Source: CAKOSP01 sp964369625 (GTDB taxonomy: Bacteria > Bacillota_I > Bacilli_A > RF39 > UBA660). Taken from it: DNA of 61,731 nucleotides. The position numbers were made by a program, and so were the translations under genes. The stretch lies in contig CAYJFC010000003.1 in the NCBI GenBank assembly GCA_964369625.1, positions 1 to 61,731 on the forward strand, in the 5' to 3' direction. Shown piece after piece: positions 45,350 to 54,159 of this stretch; the first letter of the stretch is position 1; each line of letters begins with the position of its first letter. Below the pieces are notes generated by a model. That model was given only the letters and a program-made list of their open reading frames with translations, was not told the origin of the DNA and did not search any database.

Positions 45350-47560
45350 ATGCTAACTGAAGAAAAAAAAAATAAATTATATGAAATGGTAATACGTTCA
45401 AAAAATTTAACTATTGGAAAAATTGTTGAATGTGGTTTTGCTATTGAAGAAATTGATTTGTTAATTAAAACAAAAATTATTTTAAAATTAGATAAAGGTA
45501 TATATAAGTTTATAGATGATAATGCATTAAATAATTTTGGTGATGAATATTTAAAGGAAAATAATTACGAAAAAGCAGCTATATGTTTTGAAACTTGTTA
45601 TAATTTGTTAAATAATTCTAAAAAATATTATTTAAAAACAATATTAGCATATATATATGCTAAAGATTATAAAAGTATACTAGATATTATTAATAATAAA
45701 ATAAATTCAAAAATATCTAGTGATAATATTGAAATGATAAACATAAGCAATATAATTATATACTTAATTACATTTTTAACAATTGTACCTGATAATATAA
45801 AAAATTATTCATTGAATTTAGAAAAAAAAGATTATATTATAGATAATCAAAAATCATATTCAAATGATATTAATATTATTAAAAAAAACATTTTAAGTAC
45901 AGAATTTAGAAGAGCTTTAAATAAAATTAGAGCTATACATTTAAACAATAACTTTATGTCAATAGAAGAATTAATAATTAAACATTTGTTATTAGATGTA
46001 ATTACTGTGTGTAATAATAGAAAAAAAGAAGCTGTAACTCATATAAAAAATAAAGATTATAATATGTTAATAAGTTTATTAGAAAAACCAGAAGAAACAA
46101 ATAATATTACTCAAAAAGAAATATATGTATTGAAATTAGCAAAGGCTTTAACTGATCCATTAATGGTAGATATAATTTCTTCTACTAATAAATCTAAGAA
46201 TACTAAAATTTTTAAAGCAATAAATTTTAAAAATTATAAAAATGCATTAGATATATCACAAAATCATATTAATAAGTTTGATAAACCTATTGAAGATAAT
46301 ATGATTCACTTATTATTGTTAGAAATAAATAGTATAAGAGATGAATATTATAGTGAATCAAGTATTAATGAAGTTGTAACAATAGAAGAACTTTTATCAA
46401 AATTTAAAGATGCAGAATATACTGATTTTCTTAAGCTATTAAAAAACTACCTATCAAAAATTAATAAATTAGAATACAGTTATTTAGTTTTAAAAATCTG
46501 CCGTATAACAATAATGTCAAAAAGTAATAACTTTGATAATCTAAAAAAATTATTAATTGATTTAGCTTCTAAAGAATTTAAAATTAATGTTACTAATTAT
46601 ACCAAAGAGTTTTATCAAAATTTAAATGATGAAAATTTTGGAATAGCTAAATTGTATTACTATATAATTTTAGATGCGTATAATAAAAATCATACTCATC
46701 AAAATTTAACTTTTTTAAAAAATGTGTACAATAATGCAAGAACTATTTATAGCGAAAAGAGAGTAGTAAAATCGGAGTATAATGCTATAGAAGAAGAAAT
46801 AAAAAGCAAATTCGATCTTTTAGAAAAAAATGGTATTATTATGCTTAAGAGTGAATCAGAAGAACATACACGTAAATTAATAAATTATGTTAGCACAATA
46901 TCTGATTTAAAATTTTTTACGATAGAAAATGAAAATGATGAATATATAGTTATCCGAAAAAGAATTTATTATAATCACTATAGAGATTTTAATACAATTA
47001 TAAAGGCTGGTAGCGAAGAATATCATGCAGGTAATTATAATGTGTTCATTGAAGAATATAAAAAATTATTATTAATGGGAAATCCTAAGTCGTATGTATA
47101 TGCTAAATTAGGATTAGCATATTATAAAACATTAAATTTAGAAGTTGCTTTACAATATTTGATGATTGCAAATAGTTTATCGAAAAAGGAAAAAGGAAAT
47201 CACGATTATTCAGATTTAATAAATGAGATTAAAGAAAAATTAAAAATTTCAACAGATGCAGATAGTTACATGGTTGATAGACTATATTATGAAGAACAAA
47301 AAATAAATTTAGAAAATTTATTTGCTCAACATGCAAGTGGAATTTCATTTTATGAAATTTGTGAAGATCTTAATTTAAATAATGAAGAAAAAAATATTGC
47401 TGCATTATTACTTGCTAAACAAAAATATGTAGAAGCAGATTATAGTAGTGGTGATAAATTTTTAAAATTAATTGAGCAAAGTTCAGATAAATCTGAGCAT
47501 GTAATACAACTACTAGAATACGTAAGGCAAAGAAAAAAATTTTATAAAAATCAAATATAA
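45350..47560 (+). CDS. Helix-rich protein with winged-helix-like N-terminus and TPR-like repeats
   Basis: 736 residues, cytoplasmic. Residues about 8-55 (LTIGKIVECGFAIEEIDLLI, LKLDKGIYKF) look like the winged-helix found at the start of AbiEi-type antitoxins. The middle has TPR-like helices (YLKENNYEKAAICFETCYNLL, YVYAKLGLAYYKTLNLEVALQYL). The C-terminus (FAQHASGISFYEICEDLNLN) resembles a second HTH. I do not know the family; a DNA-binding scaffold or regulator is a guess. It is 11 bases upstream of the GT2 gene, so the two are probably co-transcribed. AAGGAGT precedes the ATG. Confidence 0.6.
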   Translation: MLTEEKKNKLYEMVIRSKNLTIGKIVECGFAIEEIDLLIKTKIILKLDKGIYKFIDDNALNNFGDEYLKENNYEKAAICFETCYNLLNNSKKYYLKTILAYIYAKDYKSILDIINNKINSKISSDNIEMINISNIIIYLITFLTIVPDNIKNYSLNLEKKDYIIDNQKSYSNDINIIKKNILSTEFRRALNKIRAIHLNNNFMSIEELIIKHLLLDVITVCNNRKKEAVTHIKNKDYNMLISLLEKPEETNNITQKEIYVLKLAKALTDPLMVDIISSTNKSKNTKIFKAINFKNYKNALDISQNHINKFDKPIEDNMIHLLLLEINSIRDEYYSESSINEVVTIEELLSKFKDAEYTDFLKLLKNYLSKINKLEYSYLVLKICRITIMSKSNNFDNLKKLLIDLASKEFKINVTNYTKEFYQNLNDENFGIAKLYYYIILDAYNKNHTHQNLTFLKNVYNNARTIYSEKRVVKSEYNAIEEEIKSKFDLLEKNGIIMLKSESEEHTRKLINYVSTISDLKFFTIENENDEYIVIRKRIYYNHYRDFNTIIKAGSEEYHAGNYNVFIEEYKKLLLMGNPKSYVYAKLGLAYYKTLNLEVALQYLMIANSLSKKEKGNHDYSDLINEIKEKLKISTDADSYMVDRLYYEEQKINLENLFAQHASGISFYEICEDLNLNNEEKNIAALLLAKQKYVEADYSSGDKFLKLIEQSSDKSEHVIQLLEYVRQRKKFYKNQI

Positions 47561-47571
47561 AGGAGTAATAT

Positions 47572-48387
47572 ATGAAAAAATTATTAACAGTAATTGTAAG
47601 TTGCTATAATGAAGAAGAAGCATTACCATATTTTTATGAAGAAATAAATAAATTGGCTGCCGACATGAAAAAAGAAATTGATTTTGAATTACTTTTTATA
47701 AATGATGGTTCAACTGACAATACTTTAAATTTATTAAAAAGTTATGCTAAGAAAGATAATAAAGTAAGATTTATATCTTTTTCAAGAAATTTTGGAAAAG
47801 AAGCAGCCATGTATGCAGGTCTTGAAAATAGCAAGGGAGACTATATAACTCTTATGGATGCTGACCTTCAAGATCCACCTTATTTACTTAAAGATATGTA
47901 TTATAGCGTAATAAATGAAGATTATGATTGTATTGGTACAAGAAGCATTAGTAGAAATGGATACGGAATTATAAGAAAAATATTTACAAAAATGTATTAT
48001 TCTTTAATAAATAAAATATCTAAAACTAGTGTAGTTGATGGAGCAAGAGATTTTAGATTGATGACAAGACAAATGGTTAACTCTATTTTAAGATTAAAAG
48101 AATATAACAGATATTCCAAAGGAATATTTTCTTGGGTTGGCTATAAAACCAAATGGATTACTTTTGAAAATGAAAAAAGAGTAGCTGGAACTACAAAATG
48201 GTCATTNNNNNNNNNNNNNNNNNNNNNNNNNNNNNNNNNNNNNNNNNNNNNNNNNNNNNNNNNNNNNNNNNNNNNNNNNNNNNNNNNNNNNNNNNNNNNN
48301 NNNNNNCAATATATGGCAAAGTTATTTTTAGAAGTAAAAAATCGACCAATATATATTATTAAAGAAACAGAAGAAGATTTAAAATAA
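47572..48387 (+). CDS. GT2 glycosyltransferase (DPM1/GtrB-like), interrupted by a gap
   Basis: The first 211 residues show a GT-A fold: TVIVSCYNEEEALPYFYEEI, LLFINDGSTDNTL, SFSRNFGKEAAMYAGL, MDADLQDPP and GARDFRLM. These match polyprenyl-phosphate glycosyltransferases such as GtrB. The end after the gap, VKNRPIYIIKE, is the usual C-terminal block. The two membrane segments expected between KWS and VKNRP fall in the 100-N gap. Family members are 310-330 residues, so about 75-95 residues are missing, more than 100 N would hold. It likely makes undecaprenyl-phosphate sugar for surface glycans. Confidence 0.85.
   Translation: MKKLLTVIVSCYNEEEALPYFYEEINKLAADMKKEIDFELLFINDGSTDNTLNLLKSYAKKDNKVRFISFSRNFGKEAAMYAGLENSKGDYITLMDADLQDPPYLLKDMYYSVINEDYDCIGTRSISRNGYGIIRKIFTKMYYSLINKISKTSVVDGARDFRLMTRQMVNSILRLKEYNRYSKGIFSWVGYKTKWITFENEKRVAGTTKWSXXXXXXXXXXXXXXXXXXXXXXXXXXXXXXXXXXQYMAKLFLEVKNRPIYIIKETEEDLK
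48207..48306. other. Scaffold gap of 100 N inside the GT2 gene
   Basis: Exactly 100 N, with no shared sequence on the two sides. Family comparison suggests the true missing length is roughly 230-280 bp. Confidence 0.85.
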
Positions 48388-48454
48388 ATTTTCTTTTTAA
48401 GTTAAATGAAAATTAGATGTGAAATAATAGGAAGAAAAAAAATAATAATTATTA

Positions 48455-48460
48455 TATAAT
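48455..48460 (+). promoter_or_regulatory. -10 box of the alkylation repair operon
   Basis: TATAAT at 48455-48460, 17 bases before the ATG at 48478; TTAGGTGAAGG is the RBS. No clear -35. No Ada-type operator was recognised. Confidence 0.45.
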
Positions 48461-48477
48461 ATTATTTAGGTGAAGGT

Positions 48478-49170
48478 ATGTATCAAAAAGAAATAGAAAT
48501 TAGAAATGAATTAATATCACTAAGTGAAGAAAAATATCAAAAATTCGCATCAGCACTTATACCTGGTATTGATAATTTATTAGGGGTAAGAATACCTGAG
48601 ATTAGAGCTATAGCAAAAAGAATCGTTAAAAATAATGATGTAGATTATTTAGAAAAAGCAGAGGATATTTATTTTGAAGAAACTATGCTTAAAGCTTTGA
48701 TTATTGGACAGTTAAAATGTGACATAAAAAAAATTTTAAGTTATATAGAAAAATTTATACCAAAAATAAATAATTGGTCTATTTGTGATAGTTTTTGTAA
48801 TGGTCTTAAAGTAGTCAAAAATAATAAGGAAGAAGTATGGGATTTTTTAGAAAAATATTATAAGTCAAATGAAGTATATGAAATTAGGTTTGCTGTTGTT
48901 TTAATGCTGTTTCATTATATAGATGAAAATTATGTAGATAAAATAATATATGTTTGCGATAGTATTAAAAATGATGATTACTATGTAAAAATGGCCGTTG
49001 CTTGGTGCTTATCTATGTGTTATGTAAAATTCCCAGAAAAAACAACGGCATATTTACATAATAATAATTTAGATAATATAACGTTTAACAAAACTATTCA
49101 AAAAATAAGGGAATCACTACGAGTAGATAAAATTACAAAAGAAAATCTAAATAAACTAAAAAGAAAGTAG
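48478..49170 (+). CDS. AlkD-like DNA alkylation repair protein (HEAT-like)
   Basis: 230 residues with the all-helical AlkD pattern: SALIPGIDNLLGVRIPEIR, FEETMLKALIIGQLK, INNWSICDSFCNGLK, YEIRFAVVLMLFHYI and YYVKMAVAWCLSMCY. AlkD-family glycosylases remove bulky or cationic N3/N7-alkyl purines without base flipping. It is the first gene of the repair operon and ends 6 bases before the Ada-like gene. Confidence 0.88.
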   Translation: MYQKEIEIRNELISLSEEKYQKFASALIPGIDNLLGVRIPEIRAIAKRIVKNNDVDYLEKAEDIYFEETMLKALIIGQLKCDIKKILSYIEKFIPKINNWSICDSFCNGLKVVKNNKEEVWDFLEKYYKSNEVYEIRFAVVLMLFHYIDENYVDKIIYVCDSIKNDDYYVKMAVAWCLSMCYVKFPEKTTAYLHNNNLDNITFNKTIQKIRESLRVDKITKENLNKLKRK

Positions 49171-49176
49171 GTACTA

Positions 49177-49728
49177 ATGAGTTTTGAAAAAATTTATGAA
49201 ATTATTAAAAACAATGATGAATCATATGATTTAAAATTTTATTATGCTGTAAAGTCAACGGGTATTTATTGTAAACCTTCCTGTAAATCAAAGTTGCCAA
49301 AAAAAGAAAATATAGTAATTTTTAAAAATAGTAAAGAAGCACTTGAAAATGGTTATAGAGCTTGCAAAAGATGTAGAAGTGATTTAGTTTCTTATAAACC
49401 TAATAAAGAATTAGCTGATAATCTTAAAATGAAAATAGAAAAATATTATGCAGAGAAAGAATTGTTAAAAAAAGAGATAAGCAATTTAGGACTTACAAAT
49501 AAAAGAATAGTTGAAATTTTTAAAGAAGAATTTAATATAACCCCTAGTGAGTATATAAATAATTTAAGAATTAATCTTGCAAAAAAATTAATTCTCAACT
49601 CTAATGATAAAATTGTTGATATAGCTTATAGGACTGGATTCAATAGTTTATCAGCCTTTTATAGGATATTTAAAGATAAAGAAAAAATAACACCTGCTAA
49701 ATATAGGATAGAAAGAAATAGGAGTTAA
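49177..49728 (+). CDS. AdaA-like methyl-phosphotriester sensor and AraC-type activator
   Basis: 183 residues. The N-terminal Ada zinc domain has KSTGIYCKPSCKSKLP and GYRACKRCRSDL, the four Cys ligands, one of which accepts methyl from DNA phosphotriesters. The C-terminal AraC double HTH has FKEEFNITPSEYINNLRINL and IVDIAYRTGFNSLSAFYRIF. On methylation it should activate its own operon, as in the Bacillus AdaA-AdaB system. It lies 1 base before ogt. Confidence 0.92.
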   Translation: MSFEKIYEIIKNNDESYDLKFYYAVKSTGIYCKPSCKSKLPKKENIVIFKNSKEALENGYRACKRCRSDLVSYKPNKELADNLKMKIEKYYAEKELLKKEISNLGLTNKRIVEIFKEEFNITPSEYINNLRINLAKKLILNSNDKIVDIAYRTGFNSLSAFYRIFKDKEKITPAKYRIERNRS

Positions 49729-49729
49729 T

Positions 49730-50188
49730 ATGAATGGATATGCAGTATATGAGTCAAGATTTGGTTTTATTAAAATAAGTTATGAAGAAGATAAAATCAT
49801 TTTAATAAAAAAAATAAAAGAAGTTACTGATTTTGGAATTAAAAATGATTTAACAAATAAAACATTTAATCAAATTGAAGAATATTTTAATGGTAAAAGA
49901 AAAGAATTTAATATTAAATTTATATTAATTGGCACTGAATTTCAAAAAAAAGTATGGGATGCTCTTTTAACAATTCCTTATGGAGAAACTAGAACATATA
50001 AACAGATAGCTATTATGATAGGAAATGATTTAGCTAGTAGAGCTGTTGGTATGGCGAATAATAAAAATCCGATAAGCATTGTTGTGCCATGTCATAGAGT
50101 TATTGGAAGTAATAAAAAACTTGTTGGGTATGCAGGTGGATTAGATATGAAAAAAAAATTACTTGAAATGGAATCAAAAAATAAATGA
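49730..50188 (+). CDS. ogt: Methylated-DNA--protein-cysteine methyltransferase
   Basis: 152 residues. The active-site motif SIVVPCHRVIG with nucleophile Cys, then FQKKVWDALLTIPYGETRTYKQIA and GYAGGLDMKKKLLEME, are all typical. It repairs O6-methylguanine by direct transfer (suicide enzyme). The split AdaA-like plus Ogt arrangement parallels AdaA/AdaB. The stop overlaps the DUF1848 start by 4 bases. Confidence 0.94.
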   Translation: MNGYAVYESRFGFIKISYEEDKIILIKKIKEVTDFGIKNDLTNKTFNQIEEYFNGKRKEFNIKFILIGTEFQKKVWDALLTIPYGETRTYKQIAIMIGNDLASRAVGMANNKNPISIVVPCHRVIGSNKKLVGYAGGLDMKKKLLEMESKNK

Positions 50189-51123
50189 TAATAAGTGCAA
50201 CTAGAAGAACAGATATACCTTCATATTATGGAAAGTGGTTTGTAAATAGATTAAAAGAAGGATATGTATTAATTCAAAATCCATATAATCCAGAAAGATA
50301 TTCAAAAGCACTTTTGACAAAAGATGCAGTCGATATTATAGTTTTTTGGACTAAAAATCCTATACCATTTATTAAATATTTAAATGAAATTGATAAAATG
50401 GGCTATATTTATTATTTTCAGTTTACGATAACTCCATATAATAAAAACATAGAAAAAAATTTACCTGATAAAAAAGAAATATTTGAATCTTTTTTATACT
50501 TAAGTAAAAGATTAGGAACAAATAAAATGGTATGGAGATATGACCCAATAATAATAAGCAAAGAGTTTACCTTAGAATATCATACTAATATGTTTGAATA
50601 TATGTGTAGTAAATTAACTGGATATACAAATAGATGCATTATAAGCTTTGTAGATGATTATAAAAATGTTACTAGAAGAATGGGAGGTAATCCATCTTCT
50701 TTATTAACACAAGAAACAATATTCAAATTAGCAAAAAAATTTTCTGAAATTGCTTTAAAATATAATATCAATTTATTTACATGTAGTGAGGAAATAGATT
50801 TAACCAAGTATAATATAAAAAAGAGTTCATGCATTGATAAAAATATTATTGAAGATATACTTGGGATGAAAATAGATGTAAAGAGAGATAAAAATCAAAG
50901 AGAAGAATGTAGATGTGTTGAAAGTATAGAAATAGGAACATATAATTGTTGTAATAATGGATGTAACTATTGTTATGCTCTTCAAAGTGAGACAGTTTCT
51001 TTAAATAATATGAAAAAACATAATCCAAAATCAGAAACTCTTATTGGTGAAGTTAAAAAAGATGCAGTTATAACAAATAGAGATAGTAAAAGTATTGTTA
51101 TTAATCAAATGTCATTATTTTAA
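50185..51123 (+). CDS. DUF1848 protein with CX3CX2C cluster and beta-clamp-like tail
   Basis: 312 residues. It begins MIISATRRTDIPSYYGKW and has VFWTKNPIPF, FTITPYN and WRYDPIII, the DUF1848 core. Near the C-terminus (about residues 253-261) is CCNNGCNYCYA, which holds a CX3CX2C spacing like radical-SAM iron-sulfur sites, after an upstream CRC. The last residues are INQMSLF; QxSLF matches the bacterial sliding-clamp-binding consensus QL(S/D)LF. The family's activity is unknown. It overlaps ogt and ends an operon of three alkylation-repair genes, so a DNA repair role is a reasonable inference. Confidence 0.82.
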   Translation: MIISATRRTDIPSYYGKWFVNRLKEGYVLIQNPYNPERYSKALLTKDAVDIIVFWTKNPIPFIKYLNEIDKMGYIYYFQFTITPYNKNIEKNLPDKKEIFESFLYLSKRLGTNKMVWRYDPIIISKEFTLEYHTNMFEYMCSKLTGYTNRCIISFVDDYKNVTRRMGGNPSSLLTQETIFKLAKKFSEIALKYNINLFTCSEEIDLTKYNIKKSSCIDKNIIEDILGMKIDVKRDKNQREECRCVESIEIGTYNCCNNGCNYCYALQSETVSLNNMKKHNPKSETLIGEVKKDAVITNRDSKSIVINQMSLF

Positions 51124-51151
51124 TACGAAATAATAATCTAAAAAGAATATA

Positions 51152-51204
51152 TTGACTAATATAGATAATGTGTGATACACTATTCATGTACCAAACGGTC
51201 GGTA
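51152..51204 (+). promoter_or_regulatory. Promoter and TetR-type operator of the efflux operon
   Basis: TTGACT (51152-51157), 18 bp, TACACT (51176-51181). Just downstream TACCAAACGGTCGGTA (51189-51204) is an imperfect palindrome (12 of 16 symmetric) of the ACCGACCGGT type often bound by TetR proteins. Autorepression by the next gene is likely. Confidence 0.7.
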
Positions 51205-51217
51205 AAGGAGCTTGGTT

Positions 51218-51787
51218 ATGAATACAAAAGAAAAATTATTTAATTCTATGTATGAATTAATTGCAGAAGTCGGTTATGAAAAAGCATCAATAAATCAAAT
51301 ATGTAGCAATGCAGGAATAAAAAAATCATCATTTTATTATTTTTATGAATCTAAGGAAAGTTTGTTTTTAGAATTAATAAAATATGGTTATATAGGAGAT
51401 AATAATCTAAAAATTAATGAAATCATTAAAACTATTAATGTTAAAGAATATAAGAGCAAATTATTAAATTATGCTAGTAGTATGGTAAATGATTTTGAAA
51501 TAGATATAAAATTTAGAAGAGTTGTTGCAGAAATAGAATTACAATCTATTAGAAATGATCAAGTAAATACTTTAGTTAATGCATATAATAATAAATTGAA
51601 AAGTGATTTAAGAAAAATATTAGAACATGGTATAAATATTTCTGCTTTCAATAATGGTTTTGATATAGAATTAAATTCTAACATATTATATGTTATAGTG
51701 CATGGAATAGATTCAGTGTTGTTATCTGATATTAAATTAGATGCTATAAAAGTATTTAATAAAGTTATAGAAGGTTTATTTATATGA
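51218..51787 (+). CDS. TetR/AcrR-family repressor
   Basis: 189 residues. The N-terminal HTH runs TKEKLFNSMYELIAEVGYEKASINQICSNAG to KKSSFYYFYESKESLFLELI. The C-terminal ligand domain is not family-assignable. I start it at ATG 51218 (AAAGGAG 7 nt upstream), not the in-frame TTG at 51212. It overlaps the MATE gene start by 4 bases, so it probably controls that pump in response to its substrate. Confidence 0.9.
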   Translation: MNTKEKLFNSMYELIAEVGYEKASINQICSNAGIKKSSFYYFYESKESLFLELIKYGYIGDNNLKINEIIKTINVKEYKSKLLNYASSMVNDFEIDIKFRRVVAEIELQSIRNDQVNTLVNAYNNKLKSDLRKILEHGINISAFNNGFDIELNSNILYVIVHGIDSVLLSDIKLDAIKVFNKVIEGLFI

Positions 51788-53136
51788 AAGAATTAGATTA
51801 TGGTAAAACCCCTATAAAAAAATTAATATTAAAACTGGCAATACCTAGTATTATCACAATGATAGTTGCATCAATAAATATGGTAGTAGATGGTATATTT
51901 ATGGGTAACTTCATAGGAAGTAAAGCAATGGCAGCGGTTAACTTAATAATGCCAATAGCTTTACTAGTATTTGCAATATTTGATATGGTTGCAAGTGGAT
52001 CATCAGTAAGAATTTCAGTATTATTAGGAGAAAAAAAAGAGAAAAAAGCTTCTGAGATATTTTCATCATCAATGTTAATCATATTTATAACTAGTATAAT
52101 AGTTTCACTTGTATTAATATTATTTTCAAAAGATTTAATATTTATGTTAATTAGTGATGTTGAGCTAGCTAGCTTAGCTTATGAATATGTAAAACCTCTT
52201 ATGTATACACTTCCATTAATTGCGCCATTATTTGCCTTTGACAATTTCTTGATAATATGTGGTAAAACAAAAAAGAGTATGTGGATAAATATAATAACTT
52301 CAATTATTAACATTGCATTAAGTACTTATTTTATAGCATATTTAAACTTGGGAGTATTTTATGCAGGTTTATCAACTGCAATTAGTATGTCAATAGGAGC
52401 AGTTTTATCAATTTTGCCTTTTATAAAAAATAAACTAGAACTTAAATTTACAAGGCCACGCATGAAACTTAAAGATTTAAAAATGATAATATTTAATGGT
52501 AGCTCAGAATTTTTTGAAAGTTTATCAAGCTCGTTTATGGGAACACTTACCAATGTGATTATGCTTTCAGTAGCAGGAGCTAATGGAGTAGCTGCTATGT
52601 CAATTATAGTTTACATTGAAATGTTGCTACTACCAATTTTGGGAGGTATTATAGGATCTATTCAACCTATAGTAAGTTATAATTATGGTGCTAAAAAATA
52701 TGATAGAGTTAAGCAAACATTTAAAATAGTAAGCATAGCTTCAGGTGTAATATCAATTGTATCATTATTAATTATGTTATTATTTCCAGAATTTTTGGTG
52801 GGATTATTTACAGATAACCAGGATATAGAATTAATTAATTTAGCAGTAACAGGTTTAATGTTGTACGCGCCATCATACTTATTTACATGGTTTAACATAG
52901 TAGCAGGAACATTTCTTACATCACTTGAAAAGCCTACTCAATCAATAATATTAATGGCATTAGATTCAATTGTATTACCATTAATACTATTTGTAACACT
53001 AGTACAATTAATAGGCGTTAATGGAATGTTTATATCACAAACAATAAGTGCGGGAATTACATTTGTAGTAGCAGTGATTATGTGGAAAAAAATATATAAA
53101 TTATTTGATGAAAAGAAAGAAAAAATTCCTGCATAA
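51784..53136 (+). CDS. MATE-family efflux transporter
   Basis: 450 residues with about 12 membrane segments. LAIPSIITMIVASINMVVDGIF, the block GSKAMAAVNLIMP, and the second-half FNGSSEFFESLSSSFMGTLTN and GGIIGSIQPIVSYNYGAK are typical of the bacterial MATE branch (MepA/DinF-like). It would export cationic drugs or metabolites using Na+ or H+. Coupled to the TetR gene. Confidence 0.92.
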   Translation: MKELDYGKTPIKKLILKLAIPSIITMIVASINMVVDGIFMGNFIGSKAMAAVNLIMPIALLVFAIFDMVASGSSVRISVLLGEKKEKKASEIFSSSMLIIFITSIIVSLVLILFSKDLIFMLISDVELASLAYEYVKPLMYTLPLIAPLFAFDNFLIICGKTKKSMWINIITSIINIALSTYFIAYLNLGVFYAGLSTAISMSIGAVLSILPFIKNKLELKFTRPRMKLKDLKMIIFNGSSEFFESLSSSFMGTLTNVIMLSVAGANGVAAMSIIVYIEMLLLPILGGIIGSIQPIVSYNYGAKKYDRVKQTFKIVSIASGVISIVSLLIMLLFPEFLVGLFTDNQDIELINLAVTGLMLYAPSYLFTWFNIVAGTFLTSLEKPTQSIILMALDSIVLPLILFVTLVQLIGVNGMFISQTISAGITFVVAVIMWKKIYKLFDEKKEKIPA

Positions 53137-53140
53137 ATAA

Positions 53141-53166
53141 AAACAAGATAAGTATTTATCTTGTTT
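53141..53166. terminator. Hairpin between the convergent MATE and repeat-protein genes
   Basis: AAACAAGATAA (53141-53151), loop GTAT, TTATCTTGTTT (53156-53166). The T-run lies on the minus-strand side, so it best serves the minus gene; it covers that gene's stop. Confidence 0.75.
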
Positions 53167-54004
53167 GTGTAACTTTAGCCTTTACTACATAAGTTCCTAT
53201 TTCTACAGAGCCAAAGAAATATTTACCCTCCGAGTTTGTATAACAAATATTTCTTAAAATAAGTGAACCAACAATTACTTGTTCATACAAAGAAACTATA
53301 GCATTAGGAATAGGATTTCCATGGGAATTATAAACATAACCATTTATAGTTCCTTTTTTATTTTCTATGATTTTATTCAAGGTAATATTTTCTCTGTTAT
53401 TGGAGCCATCAATAACTTCAATCTCAGTTGGAGCCCCAGCTGAGTAATTTATTGCTGATGCACTTAAAGTGTAATTTCCAGCATCGATTTTAGGTAAAAT
53501 GTATTCACCATCTACAGCACTTATAGTTTCTGCTACTACATTATTATGGCTATCAATTAACTTAACATTAGAGTTATTTACAGCTAATCCATTTTCATCA
53601 AATACGTATCCATATACATTACCTTTAATAAATGTAATATCTTCATTAATAATGAAATCACTTAATACTACATCATTTCCAGTGTAGTTTAATACACCTT
53701 TATTTGACAATGAGTATCCATCTTTAACAGCATATACGTGATAATGTCCATTTTCAATCCCTTGAAATATATATTCTCCATTTTGATTAGTAGTTGTATG
53801 AGTTATAGGATTAAAACTAGTATCAAATAATTTAACAGTTGCTCCATCAATTAAATTACCAGTTTGATCTTTTACTACTCCGGAAACTCCACTAGTTGTA
53901 ATAGTAGGAGCATTTTCTAAAGTTAAATTTTCTAAATGTTCTTCGTGTTCAGTCAAAGTTATATTTTCAGAAAAATTTAATTTATATGTATCTTTTTGAT
54001 TCAA
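53156..54004 (-). CDS. Protein with three carboxypeptidase-regulatory-like (CnaB-type) repeats
   Basis: 282 residues. A 35-residue acidic N-terminus without a signal peptide is followed by three beta-sandwich repeats: GVVKDQTGNLIDGATVKLFD, GYVFDENGLAVNNSNVKLID and GYVYNSHGNPIPNAIVSLYE. Each is followed by NQNGEYIF/VDGEYIL/SEGKYFF and a G.Y.V.A strand. This is the CarboxypepD_reg pattern usual in exported proteins; without a signal it may be intracellular or exported by another route. The start is TTG at 54004 with AAAGGAGAG upstream; no better ATG is in frame. Confidence 0.8.
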   Translation of the reverse strand: MNQKDTYKLNFSENITLTEHEEHLENLTLENAPTITTSGVSGVVKDQTGNLIDGATVKLFDTSFNPITHTTTNQNGEYIFQGIENGHYHVYAVKDGYSLSNKGVLNYTGNDVVLSDFIINEDITFIKGNVYGYVFDENGLAVNNSNVKLIDSHNNVVAETISAVDGEYILPKIDAGNYTLSASAINYSAGAPTEIEVIDGSNNRENITLNKIIENKKGTINGYVYNSHGNPIPNAIVSLYEQVIVGSLILRNICYTNSEGKYFFGSVEIGTYVVKAKVTQTR

Positions 54005-54121
54005 AACAATCTCTCCTTTATAAACATGTTTAATTTATAATATGTTAATAGTTAAAAAGTAAGTGGGTGTTTGTAATAAATATTAATTAAGTTACAAAAC
54101 ATAGGAATCACTACATTTATA

Positions 54122-54130
54122 TGATATAAT
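54122..54130 (+). promoter_or_regulatory. Extended -10 promoter
   Basis: TG-A-TATAAT at 54122-54130, with ATAAAGGA before the ATG at 54160. Confidence 0.6.
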
Positions 54131-54159
54131 AGAAAAGGAAAGATAAAGGAAAAAATTGT

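Noticed and set aside
45350..45520. Type IV toxin-antitoxin (AbiEi/AbiEii) system
   Set aside because: Only a short winged-helix-like match at the N-terminus; the rest is unlike AbiEi, and the next gene is a glycosyltransferase, not an AbiEii toxin.
53156..54004. Cna-B pilin with isopeptide bonds
   Set aside because: No signal peptide, no sortase motif and no clear Lys-Asn-Glu isopeptide triad; only carboxypeptidase-regulatory-like repeats are supported.
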